From positions 1 through 53,377 of IMG/VR virus record IMGVR_UViG_3300005043_000142: a DNA stretch of 53,377 nt; one strand, given 5' to 3'. Positions within the stretch are counted from its first letter, which is position 1; every line of letters begins with the position of its first letter. Source of the stretch: a virus. Position numbers and translations under genes: made by a program. Under the pieces are notes generated by a model. The model worked only from the letters and a program-made list of their open reading frames with translations. It was not told where the DNA came from and made no database searches. Below, piece by piece: positions 34,043-41,086 of this stretch.

Positions 34043-34071
34043 AATCTACATTAACGTGCCATTATCGTCAA
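34043..34071 (-). promoter_or_regulatory. candidate late promoter (pR'-like)
   Basis: On the minus strand, TTGACG (34066-34071) is followed after exactly 17 bases by TAGATT (34043-34048), a good sigma70 match. It lies in the 124-base gap after the oxygenase gene and before the lysis genes, the usual place of the lambdoid late promoter. An intrinsic terminator follows almost at once. Confidence 0.6.
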
Positions 34072-34089
34072 TAAACAATACCATTTAAT

Positions 34090-34785
34090 TCATTGCCCTG
34101 CCCAGTGAACCAGTATTGCGCGCTCCCCTGCAGTCACCGGCAATGATCGGTGAAGCAAAGTGCTGCCCTGGAATAATGTGATTTCCCCTTGCTCTGCGGG
34201 AGGAATAGCCGTACCCGGGAAAACTTCGAAACCGGCCCCACGACGATCAGATTGGGAAGTCAGCTCAACAACACTGGTGCACTCGCTATCCCGGTCGTAG
34301 TGCCAGTTTGTCATTGCTCGCGGCCCAGGCTGATACCGGGCAACTTGAATGCTGTTAATGGTTTCTGGCGACACGCCGAAAATTACGATCCAGATTCGCC
34401 GCAATACCTGGTCATGCAATGCGGAGAATAATTCGTATGCATCCGGCCGCTTCAGACTCAGCACAATTTCATCCATCTGATAATCTGGATCTTCATCAGG
34501 GTTTGGCTCGAAGTCGCCCCAACTATCACGCATCAACTCAACCAAGCGCGCACACCTCTCAGGGCGAAGATACTTCAGCCGGTAAACCCGGCCACCAGCA
34601 TACACCTGGAACAGCCGAGTAATTATTTCTGCCCGGCGTAACGCGAAATTTTCAGGTAGTTGGCAATTTTGCACCGACTCCACCGCTTCATCGGCCAGCT
34701 GCTGGATATCCGTCATAGCATCCAATAACGCAGGGTCTAAAAGTGCGGCCAGCGCATCATGGTCATTCCTAAAACGGTATGTCAT
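34090..34785 (-). CDS. 2-oxoglutarate/Fe(II)-dependent oxygenase
   Basis: A 231-residue protein from the ATG at 34785; another at 34797 adds four residues and neither has a clear SD. The facial triad is visible: H162-x-D164 in NWHYDRDSE, then H212 in LLHRSLPV, with R222 in GERAIL as the likely 2-oxoglutarate anchor. The jelly-roll strands between read [18 protein letters not shown] and GEITLFQG. The family oxidises proteins, small molecules or nucleic acids, and the substrate is not visible. The N-terminal 80 residues are helical and not recognised. It overlaps ssb by 17 bases and is the last gene before the late promoter, so a role linked to replication or host takeover is possible, as inference. 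Confidence 0.8.
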   Translation of the reverse strand: MTYRFRNDHDALAALLDPALLDAMTDIQQLADEAVESVQNCQLPENFALRRAEIITRLFQVYAGGRVYRLKYLRPERCARLVELMRDSWGDFEPNPDEDPDYQMDEIVLSLKRPDAYELFSALHDQVLRRIWIVIFGVSPETINSIQVARYQPGPRAMTNWHYDRDSECTSVVELTSQSDRRGAGFEVFPGTAIPPAEQGEITLFQGSTLLHRSLPVTAGERAILVHWAGQ

Positions 34786-35323
34786 CGTCAAAATCATCAA
34801 AGCTGTTTGTGTACTGGGCGTACTCGGGCTGCATCGAAGACTGTGCCGGTTGTGCCTGACCGTCCTGATACGCAGGCTGCTGCGCATAATGGGGTGCCTG
34901 TTGCGGTACTTGCTGATAGCCCTGCTGTAAACTCATCCCCATGGGCTGGCCCATCGGCGCCGCCTGGTTCATTTGCTGGCCATTTGATTGGCGGCCGTCC
35001 AGCATCATCATATCGCTGGCGATGATTTCGGTGGTGTAGCGTTTAACGCCGTCTTTTTCCCATTCGCGGGTACGCAGCTTTCCTTCGAAATAGGCTTTTG
35101 AGCCTTTCTTCAGATACTGCTGAATGATTTCCGCCAGCTTGCCGTACACGGTAATACGGTGAAACTCAGTCTGCTCCACCTTCTGCCCGGTGGTCTTGTC
35201 GTTGTAACTCTCGTCGGTTGCTAGACTGACGTTAGCCACAGCGTTGCCGTTGGGCATATACCGTACTTCCGGGTCGCGGCATAAATTGCCAATAACCATA
35301 ACCTTATTTAACGCCTTACCCAT
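34769..35323 (-). CDS. ssb: single-stranded DNA-binding protein
   Basis: A 184-residue protein. The OB fold reads [33 protein letters not shown], then [43 protein letters not shown] and [17 protein letters not shown] Gln/Pro-rich linker follows (about 115-170), then the acidic tip [10 protein letters not shown], which in bacterial SSBs recruits repair and replication proteins. It coats phage single strands during replication and recombination, with the Bet/YqaJ pair encoded in the other operon. GGAGG precedes ATG 35323 and lies inside the end of the HNH gene. Confidence 0.95.
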   Translation of the reverse strand: MGKALNKVMVIGNLCRDPEVRYMPNGNAVANVSLATDESYNDKTTGQKVEQTEFHRITVYGKLAEIIQQYLKKGSKAYFEGKLRTREWEKDGVKRYTTEIIASDMMMLDGRQSNGQQMNQAAPMGQPMGMSLQQGYQQVPQQAPHYAQQPAYQDGQAQPAQSSMQPEYAQYTNSFDDFDDDIPF

Positions 35324-35816
35324 TTAGGTGCCTCCAGACTTTGCGCTTTGCAATAAGTGAAACTGTTGTTTTGTCTATTCCGAAAACGTCTGCAATTTCC
35401 CGCAACTTGGTGCCGGAATCCCTCATCGCTCGGATTTGCATGACTTGATGCTCTTTTAATTTGGAATTGCCACTCTTTTCACCTCGAACCAGACGCGAGT
35501 GCCTATCTCCGATAGAAAGCCTATTTTTACGCATTGCATCCTGCATATTTTCTAATCGCGTCCCTCTGAATAGGTGCTCAGGGTTGCAACACTTCCTGTT
35601 GTCGCACTTGTGGCAAATGTCGGAATCACCGAAGTCAAGAAAAACAGAATTGAATGCCATGTAGGAAAGCCGGTGTGCGTAGTAGCTCTTTTGCTTGTAT
35701 GTGACCCGTGCATATCCATTTGGCCTTAACTTTAGGTTCCACTCCCAGCACCCAGAATCACTAATGGTTACCCGCCCAAGAATTACCGCTCTGGCGGCCT
35801 CAAAATCCAGACTCAT
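35316..35816 (-). CDS. HNH endonuclease with C-terminal HTH, probable homing enzyme
   Basis: A 166-residue protein. The central region reads [55 protein letters not shown], shown here only as the key elements [20 protein letters not shown] and N-Q-DAMRKN. This is the HNH_3 type, with zinc-binding cysteines. Residues 120-166 form a HTH ([22 protein letters not shown]) that reads target DNA. Free-standing enzymes of this type spread by cutting genomes lacking them. ATG 35816 follows GGGAGGCGGT and overlaps the upstream stop. The gene is more AT-rich than its neighbours, and its 3' end supplies the SD of ssb, which suggests insertion into an existing operon. Confidence 0.88.
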   Translation of the reverse strand: MSLDFEAARAVILGRVTISDSGCWEWNLKLRPNGYARVTYKQKSYYAHRLSYMAFNSVFLDFGDSDICHKCDNRKCCNPEHLFRGTRLENMQDAMRKNRLSIGDRHSRLVRGEKSGNSKLKEHQVMQIRAMRDSGTKLREIADVFGIDKTTVSLIAKRKVWRHLNG

Positions 35817-36514
35817 ACCGCCTCCCGCTTCTGCTCTTCCAATTTTTGAAAATAATCCCCGCACCACTTATCCAGCGGCTTCAGTGCTTCATCATCCACG
35901 ATGCGGATTTCATTGATGATCAACTGCCACACCGGCCCGTAATCACGAGAGTACCGGTGCGTTTCTATCCGGTTGCCACGACTGGCCATCATTTTTCCAA
36001 CATCCTCAGCGCGTGCCGACATTGATCCCGGCGTACCGCCCTGAATTGCCGGGCTGATCGCTTCCCAGTAGTGGCAAATAGCGCAGTAAACTAAATCGCG
36101 AACCTTGGCTTTTTTTTCAGGCGCCATGTTCGGAAAATGGCTATCTATTTTTTTCAGGCAAGTCCGGTACAGATAGTTGTGGATCTGCATCAGTTCGGAT
36201 TCGCTCATTTCACCAACCGGCATATACAGCACATTGCCGAGTGCACGGGCATAAAACGGCAATAGCATAATCAAGCTGCGTATGTGCTGGCGCTGTTGAG
36301 TGATCCAGATCGAAGCATCATTGCTGCTGTATCCGCCGAAGTCGGTACTGCCAGCTTTGGTTTTTTTCCAGTCTCCGGACAAGCCTGACGGCCGAGACAA
36401 AATACCCAGCTTCGCGGTTTCTGCTGCAGATGACATAACCGAATCAGCACCACTGTAATAACACCAGTGCCAAAGGTTGCGGCTGTTTAGCGGGTACGGC
36501 AGAGAATTACGCAT
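35813..36514 (-). CDS. nin-region protein of unknown function (late antiterminator candidate)
   Basis: A 233-residue protein from ATG 36514, chosen because the start overlaps the ninG stop and GAGGA lies eight bases upstream. It is basic, helical and aromatic (LWHWCYYSGADSVM, LIMLLPFYARALGNVL, KVRDLVYCAICHYWEAISPA) with a C-terminal helix KWCGDYFQKLEEQK. No family is recognised. In lambdoid gene order the slot after ninG and before the lysis genes belongs to the late antiterminator Q, and a Q-type function is needed for the promoter-terminator pair at 33983-34071. The assignment is therefore positional only. Confidence 0.5.
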   Translation of the reverse strand: MRNSLPYPLNSRNLWHWCYYSGADSVMSSAAETAKLGILSRPSGLSGDWKKTKAGSTDFGGYSSNDASIWITQQRQHIRSLIMLLPFYARALGNVLYMPVGEMSESELMQIHNYLYRTCLKKIDSHFPNMAPEKKAKVRDLVYCAICHYWEAISPAIQGGTPGSMSARAEDVGKMMASRGNRIETHRYSRDYGPVWQLIINEIRIVDDEALKPLDKWCGDYFQKLEEQKREAV

Positions 36515-37136
36515 ATTCAATATCCTCATGGTGGCCTTTCTGCAGCTCCCTCCGCTTTATCCGATACTCTGCAGCAATGGCCTGCAGGTCCTCGATGCTG
36601 TGCTTCTTCGGTACGTACGGCCCTTCCAGCCACTCGACCTTTTCCAATCCGATCCGCTTCACCAGCTCAGCGCGGTACGCCGCGGCAACCTGGTGATTTT
36701 TACGGGTGTAATTGCCGGAACCTCCGTTGCAGGATTTACATTGCCGGTGCGCGTTCAGAGGTTCAAACCGTAATTCCGGGTGGCTGCCAACGCTCAGATA
36801 GTGGCCACAGTCCCAGGCACCGCCGGGCTTCCATCCCTCTGACTGATTAACCTCGGCCTCACTCCGATCACAGGAAACACACGGCAAACCGCTGTCACGG
36901 TCACGGATATAACCGTTAAACGCCTCTTGGGCTTTTTTTATCCAGTGCCGCTTGTCGGTACTTAGCAGTGCCATTTTTCTCTCAGCGGTTTTAGCCTTGT
37001 ACGCCTTTTCCCGCTGCGCCGGCTGCTGCGCAAACGCAAGCGCGTGCTCAACCGTGCAGAATGTACCGGCTGGAAATGTCACCCACTCAGAGGTGTATGC
37101 GCGGCAGTGCTTACACCGCTTTTTACTGTTCGCCAC
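36507..37136 (-). CDS. ninG: NinG/Rap recombination protein
   Basis: A 209-residue protein: N-terminal zinc-like KRCKHCRAYT, then AFNGYIRDRDSGLPCVSCDRS, AWDCGHYLSVGSHPELRFEPLNAHRQCKSCNGG and the end of the NinG consensus (YRAELVKRIGLEKVEWLEG). NinG/Rap is a lambdoid structure-specific endonuclease that resolves recombination intermediates. It overlaps both neighbours and lies near ninB, the usual nin cluster. Confidence 0.92.
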   Translation of the reverse strand: MANSKKRCKHCRAYTSEWVTFPAGTFCTVEHALAFAQQPAQREKAYKAKTAERKMALLSTDKRHWIKKAQEAFNGYIRDRDSGLPCVSCDRSEAEVNQSEGWKPGGAWDCGHYLSVGSHPELRFEPLNAHRQCKSCNGGSGNYTRKNHQVAAAYRAELVKRIGLEKVEWLEGPYVPKKHSIEDLQAIAAEYRIKRRELQKGHHEDIEYA

Positions 37137-37491
37137 CGGTCATAGTGTCCGATCCAGCGTTGAGCCGTTCATGGCCCTGTGAAGTGTCGCCGCCATTCAT
37201 GCGGTCGCCGGCATTGCCGGTGGTTTCGTAGTGCAGGCCGTCGTTTCCATTCTGTCCTATCAGATCAATACGCTGTTCGTCTGGCCATTCCGCAAAGGCA
37301 GATGTCTCGACGACCGGCTTAACAGCCTTGCCTGATCCGTGACATAACTTGCATGGAATTTCGTAGCGGTGATTTTGATAAACCGCTCGCGCACAATCTG
37401 TTTGATATTGCTCATATCCGTCAGCAATGCTTGGTTCAACCCATCCCCAACCGCAGCATTTTATACACTCGCCAGCCCGGCAATCAGTCAT
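37123..37491 (-). CDS. DnaJ-type zinc-motif phage protein
   Basis: A 122-residue protein with two CxxC pairs: CIKCCGWGWV near the N-terminus and CKLCHGSGK near residue 46. CxxCxGxG pairs are the zinc-binding repeats of the DnaJ cysteine-rich domain. The C-terminal half is a low-complexity acidic and Gly-rich tail (GNDGLHYETTGNAGDRMNGG). Small nin-region proteins with this motif are common in phages and probably bind DNA or RNA, without known function. It overlaps ninB by four bases. Confidence 0.6.
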   Translation of the reverse strand: MTDCRAGECIKCCGWGWVEPSIADGYEQYQTDCARAVYQNHRYEIPCKLCHGSGKAVKPVVETSAFAEWPDEQRIDLIGQNGNDGLHYETTGNAGDRMNGGDTSQGHERLNAGSDTMTGGEQ

Positions 37492-38027
37492 GCCGCCCTC
37501 CGGTTACTGGCGATATATTCACGCTCTGCTGCCGCGATTTCTTCAGCCGATGCCGGCCACCTCACGCCGTATTCAATGCCTTTGGCATACAGGTATTCGA
37601 TAAACGCGGCGCTTTGTTCACGGCTCAGAGCTGCAGTGCTGGCACGGACGGTAATCATCATGCCGCTGTTATCCAGCACAGGGATCACACAGCCCGGATG
37701 CGCCAGCGGCTCCCCCATCGCCGCGCGCTCCTCGGCAAAATCATGTACCAGCAACGCTTTCCAGCAGTCCGCGTCATACCGGTGCTGGTATCCCTGTCCA
37801 TAAATCCGAATCACGCTCTCTCCCTCACCTACGGTTCGGCAGAACGTGACCTGTTGGGCAAATTCACGAAACATTGCGTGATATTTTTTTTCTTGCTCAC
37901 GACTGCGGCTTGGCCGGCGAATCAATACGGACACCGGGCCGCTCACCAGCAGCTCGATGACCAGCGCTTTGATCGCCATCATGGCCGGCCGAGCGCCGGG
38001 CTGGTCGAATACGAATTCGCGAGCCAT
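37488..38027 (-). CDS. ninB: NinB recombination protein
   Basis: A 179-residue protein. The motif RSREQEKKYHAMFREFAQQV, the stretch WKALLVHDFAEE and the end FIEYLYAKGIEYGVRWPA are consistent with the NinB/Orf family, which binds single-stranded DNA and SSB and helps load recombinases. From lambda, NinB works with the Red system and SSB; here the partners would be Bet, YqaJ exonuclease and the phage SSB. Neighbours overlap by one to four bases. Confidence 0.88.
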   Translation of the reverse strand: MAREFVFDQPGARPAMMAIKALVIELLVSGPVSVLIRRPSRSREQEKKYHAMFREFAQQVTFCRTVGEGESVIRIYGQGYQHRYDADCWKALLVHDFAEERAAMGEPLAHPGCVIPVLDNSGMMITVRASTAALSREQSAAFIEYLYAKGIEYGVRWPASAEEIAAAEREYIASNRRAA

Positions 38028-38311
38028 TAGGCAGCATCCTGCTGACGCTGACGCAGTATTTCACGGTATTTAGCAGCGACTGCCTGCAGGTAAAAATTAG
38101 CAGCCTTGCGTCCGTTCTGGCTCTGCTTTCCAATCATGTAGCGGCGGTCGTACTCCTCCGCGACCTCAGCCTGCTTTTCCGTTGGAATAACGGCCATGCG
38201 CTTCATGATCCAGTCTTTGTCTGATTCTTGCCGGTTTCGGTAGTGATAAAACTTCGGCATTACCACAACTGGTTCGGGCTTCGGCGGATACCGGCGATAT
38301 TGGTTTCTCAT
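38027..38311 (-). CDS. nin-region protein of unknown function
   Basis: A 94-residue protein, basic at the start (RNQYRRYPPKPEPVVVMPKF), with a helical body (EKQAEVAEEYDRRYMIGKQS, NGRKAANFYLQAVAAKYREI) and no motif that can be named. It overlaps both neighbours by a few bases, so it is translated in the operon. In position it corresponds to small replication- or recombination-accessory genes between gene P and ninB. Confidence 0.5.
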   Translation of the reverse strand: MRNQYRRYPPKPEPVVVMPKFYHYRNRQESDKDWIMKRMAVIPTEKQAEVAEEYDRRYMIGKQSQNGRKAANFYLQAVAAKYREILRQRQQDAA

Positions 38312-38790
38312 GCAGCAACCCCGTCGATTGCCTCACTGGCTTCAGGCAACGCACTCAGGTCACTACCGATTTCCATGAGCACTTCGGCAATGTCATCGCT
38401 CATGAGTTTGGCCAGCTGCTCCAGCACCTCCAGTTTCAGGGCCTTATCAGTCAGCTCTGGTGCTGCCGGCTGACTCAAGCGCCGATCCAGATCCTTCAAT
38501 GCAAAGCGGATGGATGACGGACGATCAATCAGGCGCTCAGATGGTGAGCGAGTCGTTGTTGTGGTCAGACTCTTTTCAGGGCCTGATTTTTTATGGTCTG
38601 TTTTTTTCTCTGCCTTTTCTGATTTTATTATCACGTCGTACAAGCCGCCCCGGAAAGTAACGTCCTCGTCCTCAATCAAAATTTTTAAATCCTGCACCAC
38701 AAAATCAGGATTCATTTTCAAAGCCTTTGCAATCTGCTGGTGAGTTGCCGGGCCGTGCTCGTTCAAATAATTCAGGATTTCATTGCTCAT
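38308..38790 (-). CDS. winged-helix protein with helical C-terminus
   Basis: A 160-residue protein. Residues 1-55 read as a winged helix (EILNYLNEHGPATHQQIAKAL, DFVVQDLKILIEDEDVTFRGGLYDV). A basic linker (about 57-90) follows, then a leucine-rich helical end (KLEVLEQLAKLMSDDIAEVLMEI). This suggests a DNA-binding regulator or replication accessory with a dimerisation or protein-contact tail. It follows gene P by 31 bases. No specific family is recognised. Confidence 0.55.
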   Translation of the reverse strand: MSNEILNYLNEHGPATHQQIAKALKMNPDFVVQDLKILIEDEDVTFRGGLYDVIIKSEKAEKKTDHKKSGPEKSLTTTTTRSPSERLIDRPSSIRFALKDLDRRLSQPAAPELTDKALKLEVLEQLAKLMSDDIAEVLMEIGSDLSALPEASEAIDGVAA

Positions 38791-38821
38791 GCCGATCTTC
38801 TCCGCTGATCATCGGGTTGGT

Positions 38822-39478
38822 TTAATTAAGCTGTGCCAGAATTGCGCCCATGTTTTGCCGTGCACGACCACGTTCAGTTGGTTTCACAGGTAGCGCACGA
38901 TCAGAGTTATAAATCGGCTGATCGAATGGTTTGCCTGACTGCCAGTGCGTTACCGTGGTCTCGTAAGCGCGATCGATCATGGTCAAACACTTCTCGAAAG
39001 GACTGCTGCGCAGCATGTGCCAGTCCAACCGCCGCCCCATGTGAAACATCGCACCGGTTAGCTTCATGTTCGGATTCATCAGCTTCTTGCGGATGATTTC
39101 ACGCGCTTCATCAGCAGACGGAATGCCAGAAGCTTTTCTCATGCCCTCATGAGCCCATTCGCAGAATTGGCCTGGTGGAATCGGACGCACCCAACCACAC
39201 GCACGGCACGCGCGTAGACCGTGCTCAATCAGGCCCTTATTCGTCACGCCCTGCTCCACCAGCGTCGTGAGCCAGACCCGGCGCACTCCGCCCATGTCGT
39301 CCGGCGTCCACACCTCCCGCCATTTCGTAAAAATCAGCGTCAGCTCTGTCAGTAGCCAGTTCACCAGCTGCGCATCCTGCTGGGTCGGCTGGGGCGTCGA
39401 ATGGTGATTTGCCGTAGTCCCCGATCCAATCGGTGTCTGTGAGGTCAAGCGGTGCTGGGCTTGCGTGAATTGATCCAT
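38822..39478 (-). CDS. replication protein P (helicase loader type)
   Basis: A 218-residue protein. After a Gln/Thr-rich start come LLTELTLIFTKWREVWTPDD, VRRVWLTTLVEQGVTNKGLIEHGLRACRACGWVRPIPPGQFCEW and MGRRLDWHMLRSSPFEKC. The signature of a helical domain followed by W-x-R-P-x-P-G-x-F-C is typical of lambda P-like loaders, which bring the host DnaB helicase to the phage origin. It follows gene O and overlaps it by 242 bases in another frame, an unusually long overlap for this pair. Confidence 0.85.
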   Translation of the reverse strand: MDQFTQAQHRLTSQTPIGSGTTANHHSTPQPTQQDAQLVNWLLTELTLIFTKWREVWTPDDMGGVRRVWLTTLVEQGVTNKGLIEHGLRACRACGWVRPIPPGQFCEWAHEGMRKASGIPSADEAREIIRKKLMNPNMKLTGAMFHMGRRLDWHMLRSSPFEKCLTMIDRAYETTVTHWQSGKPFDQPIYNSDRALPVKPTERGRARQNMGAILAQLN

Positions 39479-40262
39479 GGGAATTGCCTCGCCTAGAGTT
39501 GTTCTGGTGGAGTGTCCATGCCTTCCGGGTTGATTTGAAAAATGCGGTTTCGTAATTCCCGCCGAACGGGGGTTTTCCCTCAGTCAGCCAGTACGCGACG
39601 AACTCAGGAACGCAACCACGAATAAAATCTTCAGGGATCGACAACATGGCGATACGGCGCACAGTGGTTTCGTCCGGCTGCCAGTGTTCAGAAAAAACGG
39701 TTTCCGGTTTTGGCTGGTACGGTTCTGCCGTCGGGTTTCCGAAAACGTTCCCGCACGCTGTTGGTGTTGTTGTTTGATTATGGTTATTTGATATGGTTAT
39801 TTGATTGGGGGGATTTTTTTCCCTACCAGTCGGGATTTTTTTCCCTACCAAGTCGGGATTTTTTTCCCGCCCTTGGTCGTAATTAGGTAGGGATTTTTTT
39901 CCCGCCCTTCCGGTTGTTGAGGTAGGGATTTTTTTCCCTACCTTACCGCCACCCGTGTTATTCCATAAGCGGCCTTTTTCCGTTATCCGGATCAGTGGCA
40001 GGTTACCGACAACTGCGCGGGAGATTAAGCCTTCAGATTCCAGAGCAGCCATCAGACGCTTGATCGTGTCTGGCTTGTCAGTCAGGATCGGCAGTTCTTC
40101 GCAGATTTTCTCTTTGGCCACCCAGTAGTACGCCTGGCCATCGACAATAAATTCCGAAGCCCAGCTATGGGCCTCATACAAAAAGCTGAACAGCACGGTT
40201 TGGGAAAGATTTAACCCCCACTCCTGAGCGCGCAGCTGATTGATGTAGACTGAAAACTGCAT
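39237..40262 (-). CDS. replication initiation protein O with internal origin
   Basis: A 341-residue protein. Residues 1-105 form a winged-helix initiator domain (WGLNLSQTVLFSFLYEAHSWASEF, then TIKRLMAALESEGLISR). Residues 105-165 are low-complexity and encoded by the iteron DNA (GKKIPT and REKNP alternate). Residues 190-260 form a DnaT-like domain (VFSEHWQPDETTVRRIAMLSIPEDFIRGCVPEFVAYWLTEG). It should bind the iterons and recruit P and DnaB. The last 80 residues are encoded over gene P, and homologues would be expected to end soon after TRKAW, so a frame change or a truncated C-terminus is possible. Iterons inside the initiator gene are the lambda arrangement. Confidence 0.8.
   Translation of the reverse strand: MQFSVYINQLRAQEWGLNLSQTVLFSFLYEAHSWASEFIVDGQAYYWVAKEKICEELPILTDKPDTIKRLMAALESEGLISRAVVGNLPLIRITEKGRLWNNTGGGKVGKKIPTSTTGRAGKKSLPNYDQGREKNPDLVGKKIPTGREKNPPNQITISNNHNQTTTPTACGNVFGNPTAEPYQPKPETVFSEHWQPDETTVRRIAMLSIPEDFIRGCVPEFVAYWLTEGKPPFGGNYETAFFKSTRKAWTLHQNNSRRGNSHGSIHASPAPLDLTDTDWIGDYGKSPFDAPADPAGCAAGELATDRADADFYEMAGGVDAGRHGRSAPGLAHDAGGAGRDE
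39810..39938. repeat. five identical iterons, predicted replication origin
   Basis: The 14-mer GGGATTTTTTTCCC occurs five times without mismatch: 39810, 39832, 39855, 39890 and 39925. The spacings are 22, 23, 35 and 35 bases, so the repeats fall in all three reading frames of the O gene. Repeats 1, 2 and 5 extend to CCCTACC on one side. Iterons inside the initiator gene near an AT-rich stretch are the lambda-type origin, where O binds and melting begins. Confidence 0.85.
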
Positions 40263-40316
40263 ACCTTTTCAGGGCCTCAATTAATAATATTTTGCCGTTA
40301 TAACCCATCCTTGGTT

Positions 40317-40342
40317 AAAAAAACGGGGACGCGAGCGTCCCC
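40317..40342 (-). terminator. intrinsic terminator upstream of gene O
   Basis: GGGGACGC (40325-40332) pairs perfectly with GCGTCCCC (40335-40342) across two bases and is followed in the minus-strand transcript by C and seven T residues (40317-40323 read in reverse). It lies 54 bases before ATG of gene O. Transcription from the cro promoter would have to read through it, as at lambda tR1, or it may end the structured RNA upstream. Confidence 0.9.
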
Positions 40343-40687
40343 TGAAAATGGAGCCAGATTGTGGTAGCCCTGCTCAATCAGCAGAACTGCATCAAATTGT
40401 CTGCGGTGGTTGGAATACCCAACTGTCCGTGTTTTACCGCCACGGAACGCTATCGCGGATACTCACCATAAATTCATGGCTTTCAAATCAGCTCCTGGAA
40501 ATCCAGGCATCACCGCATTGGTGAATTGATCTGGCAAGATCAGCAATCATTGCAAGTAATGTGAAAACCAGATCAATTCCCAATGCGACCTACCTTTATT
40601 AACCCAGAGCAGGAACTGGGTTCCGGATCGCCGGAAATCGGCCTGTATTTCAGTTTTCAATGACTGCCCGACAGGTTCGGAGTCATA
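40343..40687 (-). ncRNA. candidate structured non-coding RNA
   Basis: The whole gap 40263-40687 (425 bases) lacks a credible gene; the longest frames are short and lack SDs. Read from the minus strand it contains, in order: CCGGAA/TTCCGG (40621-40636), AACCCAG/CTGGGTT (40601-40622, alternative to the first), a 19-bp stem between 40515-40534 and 40568-40586 with one bulged base and an internal GCAAT/ATTGC hairpin in its 33-base loop, CCTGG/CCAGG (40494-40507), a GCGGT/ACCGC stem (40403-40440) enclosing GTTGG/CCAAC (40409-40423), CTGCT/AGCAG (40370-40384) and the terminator. Its position right after a GIY-YIG gene suggests a mobile element, a cis antiterminator or a small RNA. No known class was recognised. 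Confidence 0.4.
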
Positions 40688-41041
40688 TCAGTTACACCGC
40701 AAGCAAAACGAGTAGCCTGCATTTACTCGCCGCCTCAGGCAGCGCTGACACCACTCGCCACTTCCTTTTCGTCGATCAAGGTCGGCAGCGGTAAGTTTCA
40801 CGTTAAGGTTTTGCTTCCGGTGTTTAATCTTATTCATTTTCGGCTTGTGCAAATTTATTAGCCTGAATTCCTCATCAAGCATGTCATCTGCACTTTCAAA
40901 CTGCTTAAGCACAGTAAACTTAAGGTCCTTGCCATTAGCCTTGTGCCACCGAAACCTGTCAGCTGGTTTCTGAATCGTTGTGCCGATGTAAACGAGCTTT
41001 CCGCCCAGCTCCCCTTTGTAAACCGTATAAATTCTTGTCAT
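40688..41041 (-). CDS. GIY-YIG endonuclease, free-standing homing type
   Basis: A 117-residue protein. The GIY-YIG pattern is visible as IYTVYKG followed by LVYIGTTIQKPADRFRWHK, with the catalytic arginine in the helix, then a lysine/asparagine-rich linker and a C-terminal zinc ribbon CQRCLRRRVNAGYSFCLRC. Such small nucleases are usually mobile homing enzymes, and the zinc ribbon binds DNA. It stands between two early genes, directly upstream of the structured non-coding gap. It may be a selfish inserted element or a partner of that RNA, as GIY-YIG enzymes of group I introns are, although no intron core was found. Confidence 0.85.
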   Translation of the reverse strand: MTRIYTVYKGELGGKLVYIGTTIQKPADRFRWHKANGKDLKFTVLKQFESADDMLDEEFRLINLHKPKMNKIKHRKQNLNVKLTAADLDRRKGSGEWCQRCLRRRVNAGYSFCLRCN

Positions 41042-41086
41042 AAAAATCGTCCTTAATCGCTTCTGTAGGTCTTGAATCGACTGCGC

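Noticed and set aside
39810-39938. CRISPR array
   Set aside because: Repeats are 14 bases, palindrome-like, inside the O gene, with spacers of 8-21 bases and no cas genes.
40263-40687. Group I intron, group II intron or retron
   Set aside because: No group I P/Q/R/S core or domain V was recognised, gene O has an intact N-terminus and no reverse transcriptase lies in the window.
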